Shown: one piece after another, positions 1 through 6,913 of the stretch | How the letters are laid out: each line of letters starts with the position of its first letter | Position numbering within the stretch: position 1 is the stretch's first letter | Source of the DNA: Eubacterium sp. | GTDB taxonomy: Bacteria > Bacillota_A > Clostridia > Lachnospirales > Lachnospiraceae | DNA length: 9,565 nt | Assembly (NCBI GenBank): GCA_023663915.1 | Contig: JAMPGN010000166.1 | Span: 1 to 9,565, forward strand | Direction of reading: 5' to 3' | Position numbers and translations under genes: made by a program | Notes under the pieces: generated by a model | What the model was told of the DNA's origin: nothing | The model's database searches: none | What the model saw: the letters and a program-made list of their open reading frames with translations, nothing else

Positions 1-1710
1 GGGTGGTTTTTTCCGCTTTTTATGTTAATTTTCATCATTATATTTTTCGTGACGGCAAATAGCAATAAACAGGTGGAATACACGATTATGACGTCCATGG
101 ACAAGGCAGCGCAGATCATGAACATGCAGTTAAAAGACAGCGAGACCGCGTCTAAGAACGCTTCCTATATGCCTGTGATCGTTGAAAGTTATGCTGATTT
201 TCTGAAAGACGGGCAAAAAAGCGTATTCCACAAGAATGTGGAGACCTTTTTAAAACAGCAGTATCAATATAACGATAACTGCCGGACGGCGGAGCTGGTT
301 ATGTTGAACAATCCGTATGAGAGATATTACGTGATGAACACGAGCAGGAGCAAAGGAACTTACCGCGATATTGAGTTTTTCTATCAGACGGCGGAAGAAA
401 AACTTCTTGAGAAAGCACAGACGCTTGACACAGGAACGACTTTAGCAGGGGTGGAAAATAGAGTCTATATGATCAGGAATCTGGTTAATTCCAAGTTTCA
501 GCCCTACGCGGTGCTTGCATTGGAATTGAATCCGTCTTCGCTGATGGAAAGTTATGCAGGAATATGGGGATATAAGAGTGCGGCGGCTTACTGGAACGGT
601 GAACTGTTGATGACAGGACAGGAAGAACATGCGCGGAACCTGTCAGGAGATATTATAAAACAGCTTGAGGCCGAGGAAGAAGTTTATGTGCGGGGCGGCA
701 GGCGGGAGCCGATTTACGCATACCGCAGAATGGATATGTACGGAGGGACGATGATTGTGGAAGTCTGCATCGATAAACGCATCACTCACGCTGAGATGAG
801 TACGTTGGAATATCTTTTTATCATACTGGTCATATTTATGATTCCGCTTGTAGTACAGATGATGCGTTTTTTCTATATTAAAGTGACTCGCCCGTTAAAA
901 CAGCTGGTTTTGGCATCGAATGCGGTCAGGGAAGGGGACTTGGGGGTTCAGATCGAGAATCGTGAGGACAATGAAGAGTTTTACCAGATGAAAGATTCTT
1001 TCAATCATATGTCCAGACAGCTCAAGAGTCAGTTTGATAGGATATATGTGGAGGAGATTGCCCTAAGAGACGCTAAGATCATGGCGCTTCAATCGCAGAT
1101 TAATCCGCATTTTCTGAACAATACGTTAGAGATCATTAACTGGGAGGCGCGCTTAAACGGCAACTATAAGGTGAGCAGCATGATTGAGGCGCTTTCCACG
1201 ATGCTGGGGGAGACCATGAACAGGAAAGAGCAGCAGTTCCATTCCATAGCGGAGGAGATGGCGTATGCGGATGCTTATCTCTACATTATTTCCCAGCGTT
1301 TTGGTGCAAAATTCCAGTGTACGAAGCATATCGATGAGCGGTTGATGAATATTCAGGTGCCGCGCCTGATTGTCCAGCCCATTGTGGAGAATGCGGTGGA
1401 ACACGGAATGGATATCACGAAGCAGGGCAGACTTGAGATCCGGCTTTATGAGCGTGAGGACGGCTATCTTAGTATAGAGGTGGAGGATAACGGACATCTG
1501 ACCAGAGAAGACAGAGATAAGATCGATCGGCTTCTATCGCCAGATGTTGAATTGTCTAAAGAGAAACGGGTAAGCCTCGGCATTCGTAATGTTGACCAGA
1601 GACTCAAGATGATCTATGGGATGGATTGTGGATTATTTATAACCGGAAATGATAAGAAATATACGGTTAGTACAATTTTGTTAAAAAAAGATGTGCCAAC
1701 CGAACAATAA
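1..1710 (+). CDS. YesM-type sensor histidine kinase, 5'-truncated by window edge
   Basis: Membrane sensor kinase that should autophosphorylate on a histidine and pass phosphate to a YesN-type regulator, probably the one at 5282-6064. Frame 1 is open from base 1; the first ATG (22) lies inside the first hydrophobic segment, so the true start is upstream. Counting codons from base 1: membrane segment 1 about 1-20; an extracellular sensing region about 22-268; membrane segment 2 about 270-293; HAMP linker about 292-345; phosphoacceptor box INPHFLNNTLE with His at codon 370; N-box VENAVEHG with Asn at 464; ATP-binding VEDNG at 494-498; G2 box SLGIRN from 525. All key kinase residues are present. 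The box has Asn where many relatives have Tyr (NPHFLYNTL). The visible 569 codons are close to the usual family length (about 580-600), so little is missing. The ligand cannot be read from sequence; neighbours suggest a glycan or its binding protein. Confidence 0.93.
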   Translation, partial: GWFFPLFMLIFIIIFFVTANSNKQVEYTIMTSMDKAAQIMNMQLKDSETASKNASYMPVIVESYADFLKDGQKSVFHKNVETFLKQQYQYNDNCRTAELVMLNNPYERYYVMNTSRSKGTYRDIEFFYQTAEEKLLEKAQTLDTGTTLAGVENRVYMIRNLVNSKFQPYAVLALELNPSSLMESYAGIWGYKSAAAYWNGELLMTGQEEHARNLSGDIIKQLEAEEEVYVRGGRREPIYAYRRMDMYGGTMIVEVCIDKRITHAEMSTLEYLFIILVIFMIPLVVQMMRFFYIKVTRPLKQLVLASNAVREGDLGVQIENREDNEEFYQMKDSFNHMSRQLKSQFDRIYVEEIALRDAKIMALQSQINPHFLNNTLEIINWEARLNGNYKVSSMIEALSTMLGETMNRKEQQFHSIAEEMAYADAYLYIISQRFGAKFQCTKHIDERLMNIQVPRLIVQPIVENAVEHGMDITKQGRLEIRLYEREDGYLSIEVEDNGHLTREDRDKIDRLLSPDVELSKEKRVSLGIRNVDQRLKMIYGMDCGLFITGNDKKYTVSTILLKKDVPTEQ

Positions 1711-1737
1711 AAGGCAAAAAAGAACAATCCCAACAAT
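1702..1737 (+). repeat. Three AACAAT direct repeats before the binding-protein promoter
   Basis: AACAAT occurs at 1703-1708, 1723-1728 and 1732-1737. The first two are extended to GAACAAT and start 20 bases apart, about two helical turns; the third starts 9 bases after the second and touches the expected -35 position. AraC-type regulators often bind direct repeats next to the -35 of activated promoters, so this is a candidate operator for the regulator at 5282-6064. The first copy overlaps the end of the kinase gene, and short AT-rich repeats can occur by chance. Confidence 0.35.
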
Positions 1738-1765
1738 TTTAGTCTTTCTCCCCACGGAGTATGAT
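1737..1765 (+). promoter_or_regulatory. Candidate promoter of the sugar-binding protein gene
   Basis: A good -10 hexamer TATGAT lies at 1760-1765. With 17-base spacing the -35 would be 1737-1742 (TTTTAG), a poor match to TTGACA. A weak -35 with direct repeats abutting it suits an activator-dependent promoter. TATATA at 1769-1774 is a second possible -10. This would leave a leader of about 45 bases. No terminator is visible between the kinase gene and this site, so read-through from the kinase is also possible. Confidence 0.35.
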
Positions 1766-1817
1766 AGGTATATAGAGATGCGACATACATCTTGAAAAAC
1801 GAAAGGGAGGAAAAAGG

Positions 1818-3239
1818 ATGAAGAAAAAAATTATTGCAGCAGTGCTTGCAGGAACGATGGTACTATCTCTGACAGCCTGCGGCGGCCAGGGCGGAGCAGC
1901 CAGCAATACGCAGCCGGCAGAGAGCACGGAAAGCGGGGCTGAAAGTACACCGGCAAGCGGGTCTGAAGCGGAAGCTGGGAGTGAACCGGCGGCGGAGCCT
2001 ACAGGTCCGGTAGAGCTGGTAGTAACCACCACATTCGCAGGTGAGGATACTAATGCACAGAATTACAAGGACGCTGTAGCAGGCTGGGAGGCAGAGACAG
2101 GCAATACAATCGTAGATACATCTGCAACTTCGGATGAGACTTTTAAGACAAGAGTTGCAACCGACTTTGAGACAGGTTCTGAACCTGACGTATTGTTCTT
2201 CTTTAACGGAGCAGATTCCAATGACTTTATTGAGGCTGGCAAGGTGGTATCCATTGATGAGATCCGCAGCGCTTATCCGGATTATGCATCAAACATGAAT
2301 GATGACCTGATTGCAGATTCACTCGTTGACGGCAAGAAATATGCAGTACCTGTAAACGGTTACTGGGAGGCAATGTTCTTCAACGCAGAGATTCTCGAAG
2401 AGGCTGGCGTAGCAACACCGGGGCCGGATTATACAATGGATCAGTTCAAAGAGGATTGCGCGAAGATCAAAGCAGCAGGTTACACACCGATCGCAGCAGC
2501 GCTTGGCAACATTCCCCATTACTGGTGGGAGTTCGCAATCTATAACAACCAGTCCCCGGCAACACACCTTGAGATTCCGGAGAATATCGATGATGTGAAC
2601 GGACAGGCATGGGTTGCTGGCATGAATGATATTAAGGAACTGTATGAGTTGGGCTGCTTCCCTGACAATACACTTTCCGCAACAGATGATGAGACATTTG
2701 CAATGTTTACAGATGGTAAGGCAGCATTCCTGATCGACGGTTCTTGGAAAGTCGGCGGTATCGTAGGCGCATGCCAGTCTGATCCGGAAGATCCTTCTAC
2801 ACTCGATGCAGACAAACTTGCTAAGTTTGACGTAACATATGTACCCGGCAAGGGTGACAGAAAAGCAAGCGATCTGATCGGCGGTTTATCATCCGGCTAC
2901 TTCATCACAAGAAAGGCATGGGATGATCCGGAGAAACAGGCGGCAGCAGTCAATTTTGTAGAGTATATGACTTCTGACAGCGTAGTTCCTTTATTCGCAC
3001 AACATACGGCATCTGCACTTAAGAATGCACCTGCAGTTGATGAATCACAGTTCAATGCATTGCAGATTAGGGCAATGGCAATGATGTCAGGAACAACATC
3101 TTTAACAGGCGCAGTACAGGATCTGTTCAATGGCGACTGCCGTGTATCTACATTCGACGGCATGCCTGAGATCGTAACAGGCAGAGTTGCAGCAGAAGAC
3201 GCAGTAGCAGAAGGTCTTGAGATTTATCATAATCAGTAA
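1818..3239 (+). CDS. Sugar ABC transporter substrate-binding lipoprotein (family 1, CUT1 type)
   Basis: Extracellular sugar-binding protein, tethered to the outer face of the membrane, that captures the sugar and delivers it to the permeases encoded next. The 473-residue product starts with a lysine-rich signal peptide and a lipobox LTAC with the lipidated Cys at residue 21. Residues 22-60 form a low-complexity Ser/Glu/Ala/Gly/Pro tether, and the mature two-lobed domain begins near ELVVTTTFAGE (about 64). Length fits family 1 binding proteins. Features such as GSEPDVLFFFNG, a DGKKYAVPVNGYWEAMFFN stretch and GKAAFLIDGSW are typical. The start is supported by GGGAGG at 1805-1810, 7 bases before ATG. 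Codon choice after the tether favours GCA, ACA and GTA, unlike the GCG-rich neighbours, which fits high expression. The nagBA genes suggest an amino sugar or short oligosaccharide ligand; this is context only. Confidence 0.93.
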   Translation: MKKKIIAAVLAGTMVLSLTACGGQGGAASNTQPAESTESGAESTPASGSEAEAGSEPAAEPTGPVELVVTTTFAGEDTNAQNYKDAVAGWEAETGNTIVDTSATSDETFKTRVATDFETGSEPDVLFFFNGADSNDFIEAGKVVSIDEIRSAYPDYASNMNDDLIADSLVDGKKYAVPVNGYWEAMFFNAEILEEAGVATPGPDYTMDQFKEDCAKIKAAGYTPIAAALGNIPHYWWEFAIYNNQSPATHLEIPENIDDVNGQAWVAGMNDIKELYELGCFPDNTLSATDDETFAMFTDGKAAFLIDGSWKVGGIVGACQSDPEDPSTLDADKLAKFDVTYVPGKGDRKASDLIGGLSSGYFITRKAWDDPEKQAAAVNFVEYMTSDSVVPLFAQHTASALKNAPAVDESQFNALQIRAMAMMSGTTSLTGAVQDLFNGDCRVSTFDGMPEIVTGRVAAEDAVAEGLEIYHNQ

Positions 3240-3265
3240 CAAATAAAGTAAAATATCTATTAAGG

Positions 3266-3287
3266 GGGCAGGGGTTTACCCCTGCCC
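3266..3287 (+). terminator. Strong GC hairpin after the binding-protein gene, without T-run
   Basis: Perfect 9-bp stem GGGCAGGGG (3266-3274) and CCCCTGCCC (3279-3287) with loop TTTA. It lies 26 bases after the binding-protein stop. No T-run follows directly, so alone it is better read as an mRNA 3'-end stabiliser or pause hairpin than a terminator. It works together with the hairpins at 3289-3328. Confidence 0.7.
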
Positions 3288-3321
3288 AACGAGCGTCAGC
3301 TCGCAAACGAGCGTCAGCTCG
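3288..3321 (+). repeat. Tandem 16-base repeat, each unit a small hairpin
   Basis: AACGAGCGTCAGCTCG occurs exactly at 3288-3303 and 3306-3321, an 18-base period. Each copy folds as CGAGC-GTCA-GCTCG. The two copies can also pair with each other into one longer hairpin: 3290-3294 with 3317-3321 and 3299-3303 with 3308-3312, around a GTCA/GTCA internal loop. Confidence 0.85.
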
Positions 3322-3328
3322 TTTTTTT
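3307..3328 (+). terminator. Intrinsic terminator (probably partial) between binding protein and permeases
   Basis: Stem ACGAGC (3307-3312) and GCTCGT (3317-3322), loop GTCA, followed by T up to 3328. This has the form of a Rho-independent terminator. No convincing promoter is visible in the 42 bases from it to the permease start, so partial read-through is the likely way the permeases are expressed. That gives a high binding-protein to permease ratio. Confidence 0.7.
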
Positions 3329-3370
3329 ATCAAAACAAAGTATTTACAAATATAACTGCGGAGGTGGCTT

Positions 3371-4258
3371 ATGGGAGCAAATATTTATCGGAATAAAAAG
3401 CCGGCGCTGGTATTTCTGATTCCGGCATTCGGATTTATGATAGTGTTTCTCTACTATCCTTTTTTCAAAAATATTATAAACAGTTTTATGGAAATTAAAA
3501 GGTTAGGTTTGTCGGGAACGGAATTTAATTCACCGTGGTACAGTAACTATGTGGAGATGCTCCAGGATCAGAATGTGTGGACTTCTGTCAAGAATACGAT
3601 TGTGATGATGCTCGTTACACTGATCGGGCAGGTGGGAATTGCAATCGTGCTGGCACTGATGGTTGACAATATCGGCAGGGGTAAACAGTTCTTCAGAACC
3701 GTATTCTTCTTCCCGATTGTTATATCCGCTACGGCATTAGGTTTGATGTTCAACCTGATTTTCTTATATGATAAAGGAATGGTCAACCAGTTGTTGGAGT
3801 TGTTAGGCAAACAGGATCTTACAGACTGGAAAGCGGAAGGAATAGCGCTTTTCACGATGATGCTGCCGGTTATGTGGCAGTATGTGGGATTCTATTTTGT
3901 CATTCTCGTCACCGGATTAAATAACATATCCGATGAATTGTACGAAGCTGCGAAGATTGACGGCGCGACAACATTACAGAGGGTGCGCTACCTATCGATT
4001 CCGCTTCTGCACAACGTGATTTGTACCTGTAGTGTTCTGGCAGTCACAGGAGCGCTCAAAGTATTCGATCTGCCTTGGGTTATGTTCCCGAAGGGTATGC
4101 CGCTTAAGACAACTTTCCTGACCGGTACATATATGTATTATCATACGATGGAGACGAAAAATGTCGATTATGGCGCGGCGCTTGCCGTTTTGATCGTGGC
4201 GCTTGGTATTGTATTGGCGAAGGTTGTCAACTGGATTTTCCGTGAGAAAGATTATTAA
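3371..4258 (+). CDS. Sugar ABC transporter permease, MalF/UgpA-like (CUT1)
   Basis: Integral membrane subunit that, with the next gene's product, forms the channel through which the bound sugar passes. The 295-residue protein shows six hydrophobic segments, roughly at 13-33, 70-95, 111-137, 158-185, 212-234 and 264-287. The EAA loop that docks the ATPase reads ELYEAAKIDGAT from residue 189, with the conserved Gly at 198 and the later IPLL end. Length is normal for the family. The start is supported by GGAGGTGG at 3360-3367. It follows the hairpin cluster after the binding-protein gene and ends 11 bases before the second permease gene, so the two permeases are surely co-transcribed. No ATP-binding subunit is encoded nearby; CUT1 systems of Firmicutes often share a common MsmX-type ATPase encoded elsewhere, which I infer here. 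Substrate is not readable from sequence. Confidence 0.93.
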   Translation: MGANIYRNKKPALVFLIPAFGFMIVFLYYPFFKNIINSFMEIKRLGLSGTEFNSPWYSNYVEMLQDQNVWTSVKNTIVMMLVTLIGQVGIAIVLALMVDNIGRGKQFFRTVFFFPIVISATALGLMFNLIFLYDKGMVNQLLELLGKQDLTDWKAEGIALFTMMLPVMWQYVGFYFVILVTGLNNISDELYEAAKIDGATTLQRVRYLSIPLLHNVICTCSVLAVTGALKVFDLPWVMFPKGMPLKTTFLTGTYMYYHTMETKNVDYGAALAVLIVALGIVLAKVVNWIFREKDY

Positions 4259-4269
4259 GAGGGGGATAA

Positions 4270-5139
4270 ATGATGGATACTGCAAAGAAAAGAAAAGTTT
4301 CGATTGGAATGATTGTGGTATATATAGGACTGATCCTATGGGCTTTGACTACGATCTATCCGATCATCTGGGTAATACAGAACTCCTTTAAAGCGAAGGA
4401 TAAGATTCTGGCAAATTCGTTTGCAATTCCTTTTGGAGAATTGTTTACGACGGCGAACTACAGGAAAGCGTTTAAGAGTATAGATATTTTTGGGGCATAT
4501 AAGAACAGCCTGTTTATTTCTACGATGGTGGCGCTGCTTGTAATCCTGCTTGCGGGTATGGGAGCATACGCTCTTGCAAGATATAAGTTTTTCGGTTCCG
4601 GCTTTGTGAATTCTCTTGTTGTCGGAGCTATGATGTTTCCGGCATTTGCCACTATTATTTCAGTATTCCAGATGGAGTTTTCATGGGGAATCGCTAATAC
4701 AGGCAGCTGGATCTTAAATATGTCGTCTGTTATTTTGCCGCAGGTGGCGGGAAATCTTGCGTTTGCCATGGTGGTTTTGACGGGTTATATCAAGGGGCTG
4801 CCGATTGAATTGGAAGAGGCAGCTTACATGGAAGGCTGCAATGCATTCCAGATTTATTTTAAGGTGATCATGCCTTTGACAAAGCCCTCTTTTGCGACGG
4901 TAGCAATTTTCTCTTTCCTGTGGAGTTATAATGATCTGTTTACACAGTCATTTTTCTTAAGAAGACCGGATATGTACAGTATTACGATGATGTTAAATAG
5001 CATCAGCGCCAAGGAAGGAACGGATTATGGTATGATGGCAGCGGTAGTTGCACTGATCATTGTTCCGGTTATCATCGTATATTGCTGCCTGCAGAAGTAT
5101 ATCATCAAGGGGATGATCGCGGGCGCGGTGAAAGGCTAG
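4270..5139 (+). CDS. Sugar ABC transporter permease, MalG/UgpE-like (CUT1)
   Basis: Second membrane subunit of the sugar importer. The 289-residue product has six hydrophobic segments, near 12-36, 77-103, 113-136, 145-172, about 210-230 and 255-280. Its EAA loop starts ELEEAAYMEGCN at residue 180, with Gly at 189 and a closing I-M-P in place of the more common I-L-P. The C-terminal KGMIAGAVKG end is the usual signature of this subunit class. GAGGGGG just before the gene serves as ribosome site. Two adjacent ATGs exist (4270 and 4273); the second has the better spacing of 7 bases, so the protein may be one residue shorter. It forms a tight pair with the permease before it. No terminator is visible in the 142 bases to the response regulator gene. 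Confidence 0.93.
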   Translation: MMDTAKKRKVSIGMIVVYIGLILWALTTIYPIIWVIQNSFKAKDKILANSFAIPFGELFTTANYRKAFKSIDIFGAYKNSLFISTMVALLVILLAGMGAYALARYKFFGSGFVNSLVVGAMMFPAFATIISVFQMEFSWGIANTGSWILNMSSVILPQVAGNLAFAMVVLTGYIKGLPIELEEAAYMEGCNAFQIYFKVIMPLTKPSFATVAIFSFLWSYNDLFTQSFFLRRPDMYSITMMLNSISAKEGTDYGMMAAVVALIIVPVIIVYCCLQKYIIKGMIAGAVKG

Positions 5140-5220
5140 CATCGGTTTGCAAGGAAATCCGGAGAAAACGGCAAGGCCGTTGAAACGCTAAATTTAGAGA
5201 GTAGTTTCGGGCGGTTTTGA

Positions 5221-5250
5221 TAGACAGGAAATGATGTTTTAGGGTATTAT
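5221..5250 (+). promoter_or_regulatory. Candidate promoter of the response regulator-nagBA unit
   Basis: TAGACA (5221-5226, five of six bases of the -35 consensus) lies 18 bases before TATTAT (5245-5250). It sits 32 bases before the regulator start and would allow the regulator, nagB and nagA to be made independently of the transporter. The rest of the 142-base gap holds a small hairpin (AACGGC/GCCGTT, 5167-5181) without a following T-run, so no clear + strand terminator is present. Confidence 0.45.
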
Positions 5251-5281
5251 AAATATAGAGTCGCATTGTGAGGAAAATGGG

Positions 5282-6064
5282 ATGTACAAAGTGGCAATTA
5301 TCGATGATGAACCATTGATCGTGGAAGGATTGTCCAAAACAATGGCTTGGGAGAAGTGGAACTGTCAAGTGGCAGGCTGTGCTTACGACGGCAGGGAAGG
5401 GATAGAATTGATACGGGATAAATGTCCGGACATCGTTATTACGGATATCAAGATGCCGGAGATGGATGGACTTATGATGATCGCGGGACTTAAGTCGGAG
5501 TTTCCCAATATGCAGATTATCATTCTCACAGGGTATCGGGAATTTGAGTATGCACGGAAGGCGATTGAACTCGGCGTGTCAAGATTTCTGTTAAAGCCCT
5601 CCAAGATGAATGAACTGGAAGAGGCGGTCGAAGCCGTGACAAAGCGGCTGGAACAGATGGAGGCGCCCATAACGCCAGAGACGCGGCAGACGGAAACGGA
5701 TATTCGAGAAGACGACGCGGCGGCAGAGTCGGAGAGCAGCGTGGCAAACAGCTTTATCGTGAAGAATGCGCTGGAATACATCCGGGAAAATTCGCAGGAA
5801 AAACTGCGGCTTGCCGATGTTGCGGATCAGGTCTATGTGAGCCAGTGGCATTTATCCAAACTGCTCAATAAGCATACGGGTAAGACTTTTTCGGATATCT
5901 TAAACGGAGTGCGCATAGATAAATCCAAAGAATTGCTGAAAGATCCTTCCCTTCGTATCTGTGATGTGGCGGATCAGGTGGGATTTCAGGATCTGGCGCA
6001 TTTTTCCAGGGTTTTTAAGAAGATGGAAGGAATGTCTGCCAACGAATATAGAAACACACATTAA
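5282..6064 (+). CDS. Response regulator with AraC-type DNA-binding domain (YesN-like)
   Basis: Cytoplasmic transcription regulator, the likely partner of the kinase at 1-1710, probably controlling the transporter and nag genes. The 260-residue protein has a receiver domain at about 1-125 with acidic pair Asp8/Asp9, phosphoacceptor Asp55 in VITDIKMPEMDG, Thr83 in ILTGYREFEYA and Lys105 in LLKPS. An acidic, poorly conserved linker follows (about 127-155). The C-terminal AraC domain (about 160-258) contains two helix-turn-helix motifs: LRLADVADQVYVSQWHLSKL and the second with CDVADQVGFQDLAHFSRVFKK. It is shorter than many YesN proteins, which carry a long middle region, but both functional domains are complete. 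GAGGA at 5269-5273 supports the start. The gene lies apart from its kinase, behind the transporter genes, and 31 bases before nagB without a terminator between. Confidence 0.93.
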   Translation: MYKVAIIDDEPLIVEGLSKTMAWEKWNCQVAGCAYDGREGIELIRDKCPDIVITDIKMPEMDGLMMIAGLKSEFPNMQIIILTGYREFEYARKAIELGVSRFLLKPSKMNELEEAVEAVTKRLEQMEAPITPETRQTETDIREDDAAAESESSVANSFIVKNALEYIRENSQEKLRLADVADQVYVSQWHLSKLLNKHTGKTFSDILNGVRIDKSKELLKDPSLRICDVADQVGFQDLAHFSRVFKKMEGMSANEYRNTH

Positions 6065-6077
6065 ATATATACATTCA

Positions 6078-6086
6078 AGGGAGGGA
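6078..6086 (+). promoter_or_regulatory. Ribosome binding site fixing the nagB start
   Basis: AAGGGAGGG ends 9 bases before the ATG at 6096. No such site precedes the in-frame ATG at 5961, which lies within the preceding gene. Confidence 0.8.
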
Positions 6087-6095
6087 AATTGTATT

Positions 6096-6836
6096 ATGAG
6101 AGTTTATTGTGCAAAGGATTACGACGGCGCCAGCAGGATTGCGGCTAATATCATATCAGCGCAGGTCATCATGAAACCGGACTGCGTGCTTGGGCTTGCG
6201 ACAGGCTCTACGCCGATCGGGGCTTATGATCAGTTGATCAGATGGTATGAGAAAGGAGACCTTGATTTTTCCAAGGTGCATAGCATCAACCTAGATGAGT
6301 ATAAAGGATTGACGCCAGACAATGAGCAGAGCTATCGTTATTTTATGAATACGCATCTGCTTGACCATGTCAACATCGACAAGGCAAATACCTTTGTGCC
6401 GGATGGAACGGAGCAGGATTCGGAGAAGGCATGCAGGGCTTACGATGAAATTATCCGCGCTCATGGCGGCGTTGACCTGCAGCTTTTGGGAATGGGACAC
6501 AACGGGCATATCGGATTCAATGAGCCAAGCAGTGACTTTGCCAAGGGGACTCACTGTGTGCAGCTTGCCGAGAGCACGATAGCGGCGAATGCACGCTTCT
6601 TCGCGTCGATGGACGAAGTACCGAAGGAAGCGTACACGATGGGCGTAGGTTCGATCATGCAGGCAAAGAAGATTCTGGTGGTAGTCTGCGGGGAGGATAA
6701 GAAGGACATTGTGAAGAAGGCGTTTCTCGGACCGATCACGCCGCAGGTGCCGGCTTCGGTGCTGCAGCTTCACAACGATGTGATACTAGTAGGAGACGGG
6801 GCTGCATTATCGGAGTATAACAAGGCAGTACAGTGA
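6096..6836 (+). CDS. nagB: Glucosamine-6-phosphate deaminase
   Basis: Cytoplasmic enzyme converting glucosamine-6-phosphate to fructose-6-phosphate and ammonia, the step that feeds amino sugars into glycolysis. The 246-residue product shows the phosphate loop GLATGSTP (about residue 34), the catalytic LDEYKGL segment with its Asp, the active-site signature LLGMGHNGHIGFNEP with the catalytic His and Glu, and the VPKEAYTMGVGSIM stretch typical of NagB. Length matches short Gram-positive NagB (about 240) rather than the 266-residue allosteric E. coli enzyme. The frame stays open upstream to an ATG at 5961 inside the regulator gene. I chose 6096 because the protein begins at the family's usual MRVYCAKDY and AAGGGAGGG (6078-6086) lies just before it. 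It is the middle gene of regulator-nagB-nagA. The substrate would come from NagA or a kinase encoded elsewhere. Confidence 0.96.
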   Translation: MRVYCAKDYDGASRIAANIISAQVIMKPDCVLGLATGSTPIGAYDQLIRWYEKGDLDFSKVHSINLDEYKGLTPDNEQSYRYFMNTHLLDHVNIDKANTFVPDGTEQDSEKACRAYDEIIRAHGGVDLQLLGMGHNGHIGFNEPSSDFAKGTHCVQLAESTIAANARFFASMDEVPKEAYTMGVGSIMQAKKILVVVCGEDKKDIVKKAFLGPITPQVPASVLQLHNDVILVGDGAALSEYNKAVQ

Positions 6837-6879
6837 GGAATGACATCGGAAGAATAGAATAACAGGCGTGTGGAAATAT

Positions 6880-6890
6880 GGTCAGTGACC
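6880..6890. repeat. Short palindrome GGTCA-G-TGACC before nagA
   Basis: Perfect 5-base arms around one central base, 24 bases before the nagA start. It resembles loosely, but does not match, the TGGTC-N2-GACCA core of GntR-family amino-sugar regulator sites (DasR/NagR), having one extra central base and a final G. It could be a minor operator or chance. Confidence 0.25.
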
Positions 6891-6900
6891 GGAATTGGGA

Positions 6901-6907
6901 AAGGAGT
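6901..6907 (+). promoter_or_regulatory. Ribosome binding site fixing the nagA start
   Basis: AAGGAGT lies 6 bases before the ATG at 6914. An in-frame ATG at 6878 has no comparable site and would add 12 residues not typical for NagA. Confidence 0.8.
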
Positions 6908-6913
6908 ATTTGT

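Noticed and set aside
4203..4391. 62-codon + frame bridging the two permease genes
   Set aside because: It is out of frame with both permeases, which are clearly real, and its sequence has no membrane or domain pattern of its own.
5167..5181. Hairpin AACGGC-AAG-GCCGTT after the second permease as terminator
   Set aside because: No T-run follows on the + strand; on the other strand TTTT follows, but no gene points that way.
5180..5190. TTGAAACGCTA as a catabolite (cre) site
   Set aside because: The spacing between TG and CG is three bases, not the four of the cre consensus; likewise 1793-1802 has five.
5383..5781. 132-codon reverse-strand open frame in the regulator gene
   Set aside because: No ribosome site or recognisable protein pattern; it mirrors the codon periodicity of the real gene.
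5961..6095. In-frame upstream ATG extending nagB by 45 residues
   Set aside because: It lies inside the regulator gene, adds residues not seen in NagB, and a strong ribosome site precedes the 6096 start.
6878..6913. Upstream ATG for nagA
   Set aside because: No good ribosome site, while AAGGAGT directly precedes 6914, where the usual NagA N-terminus begins.
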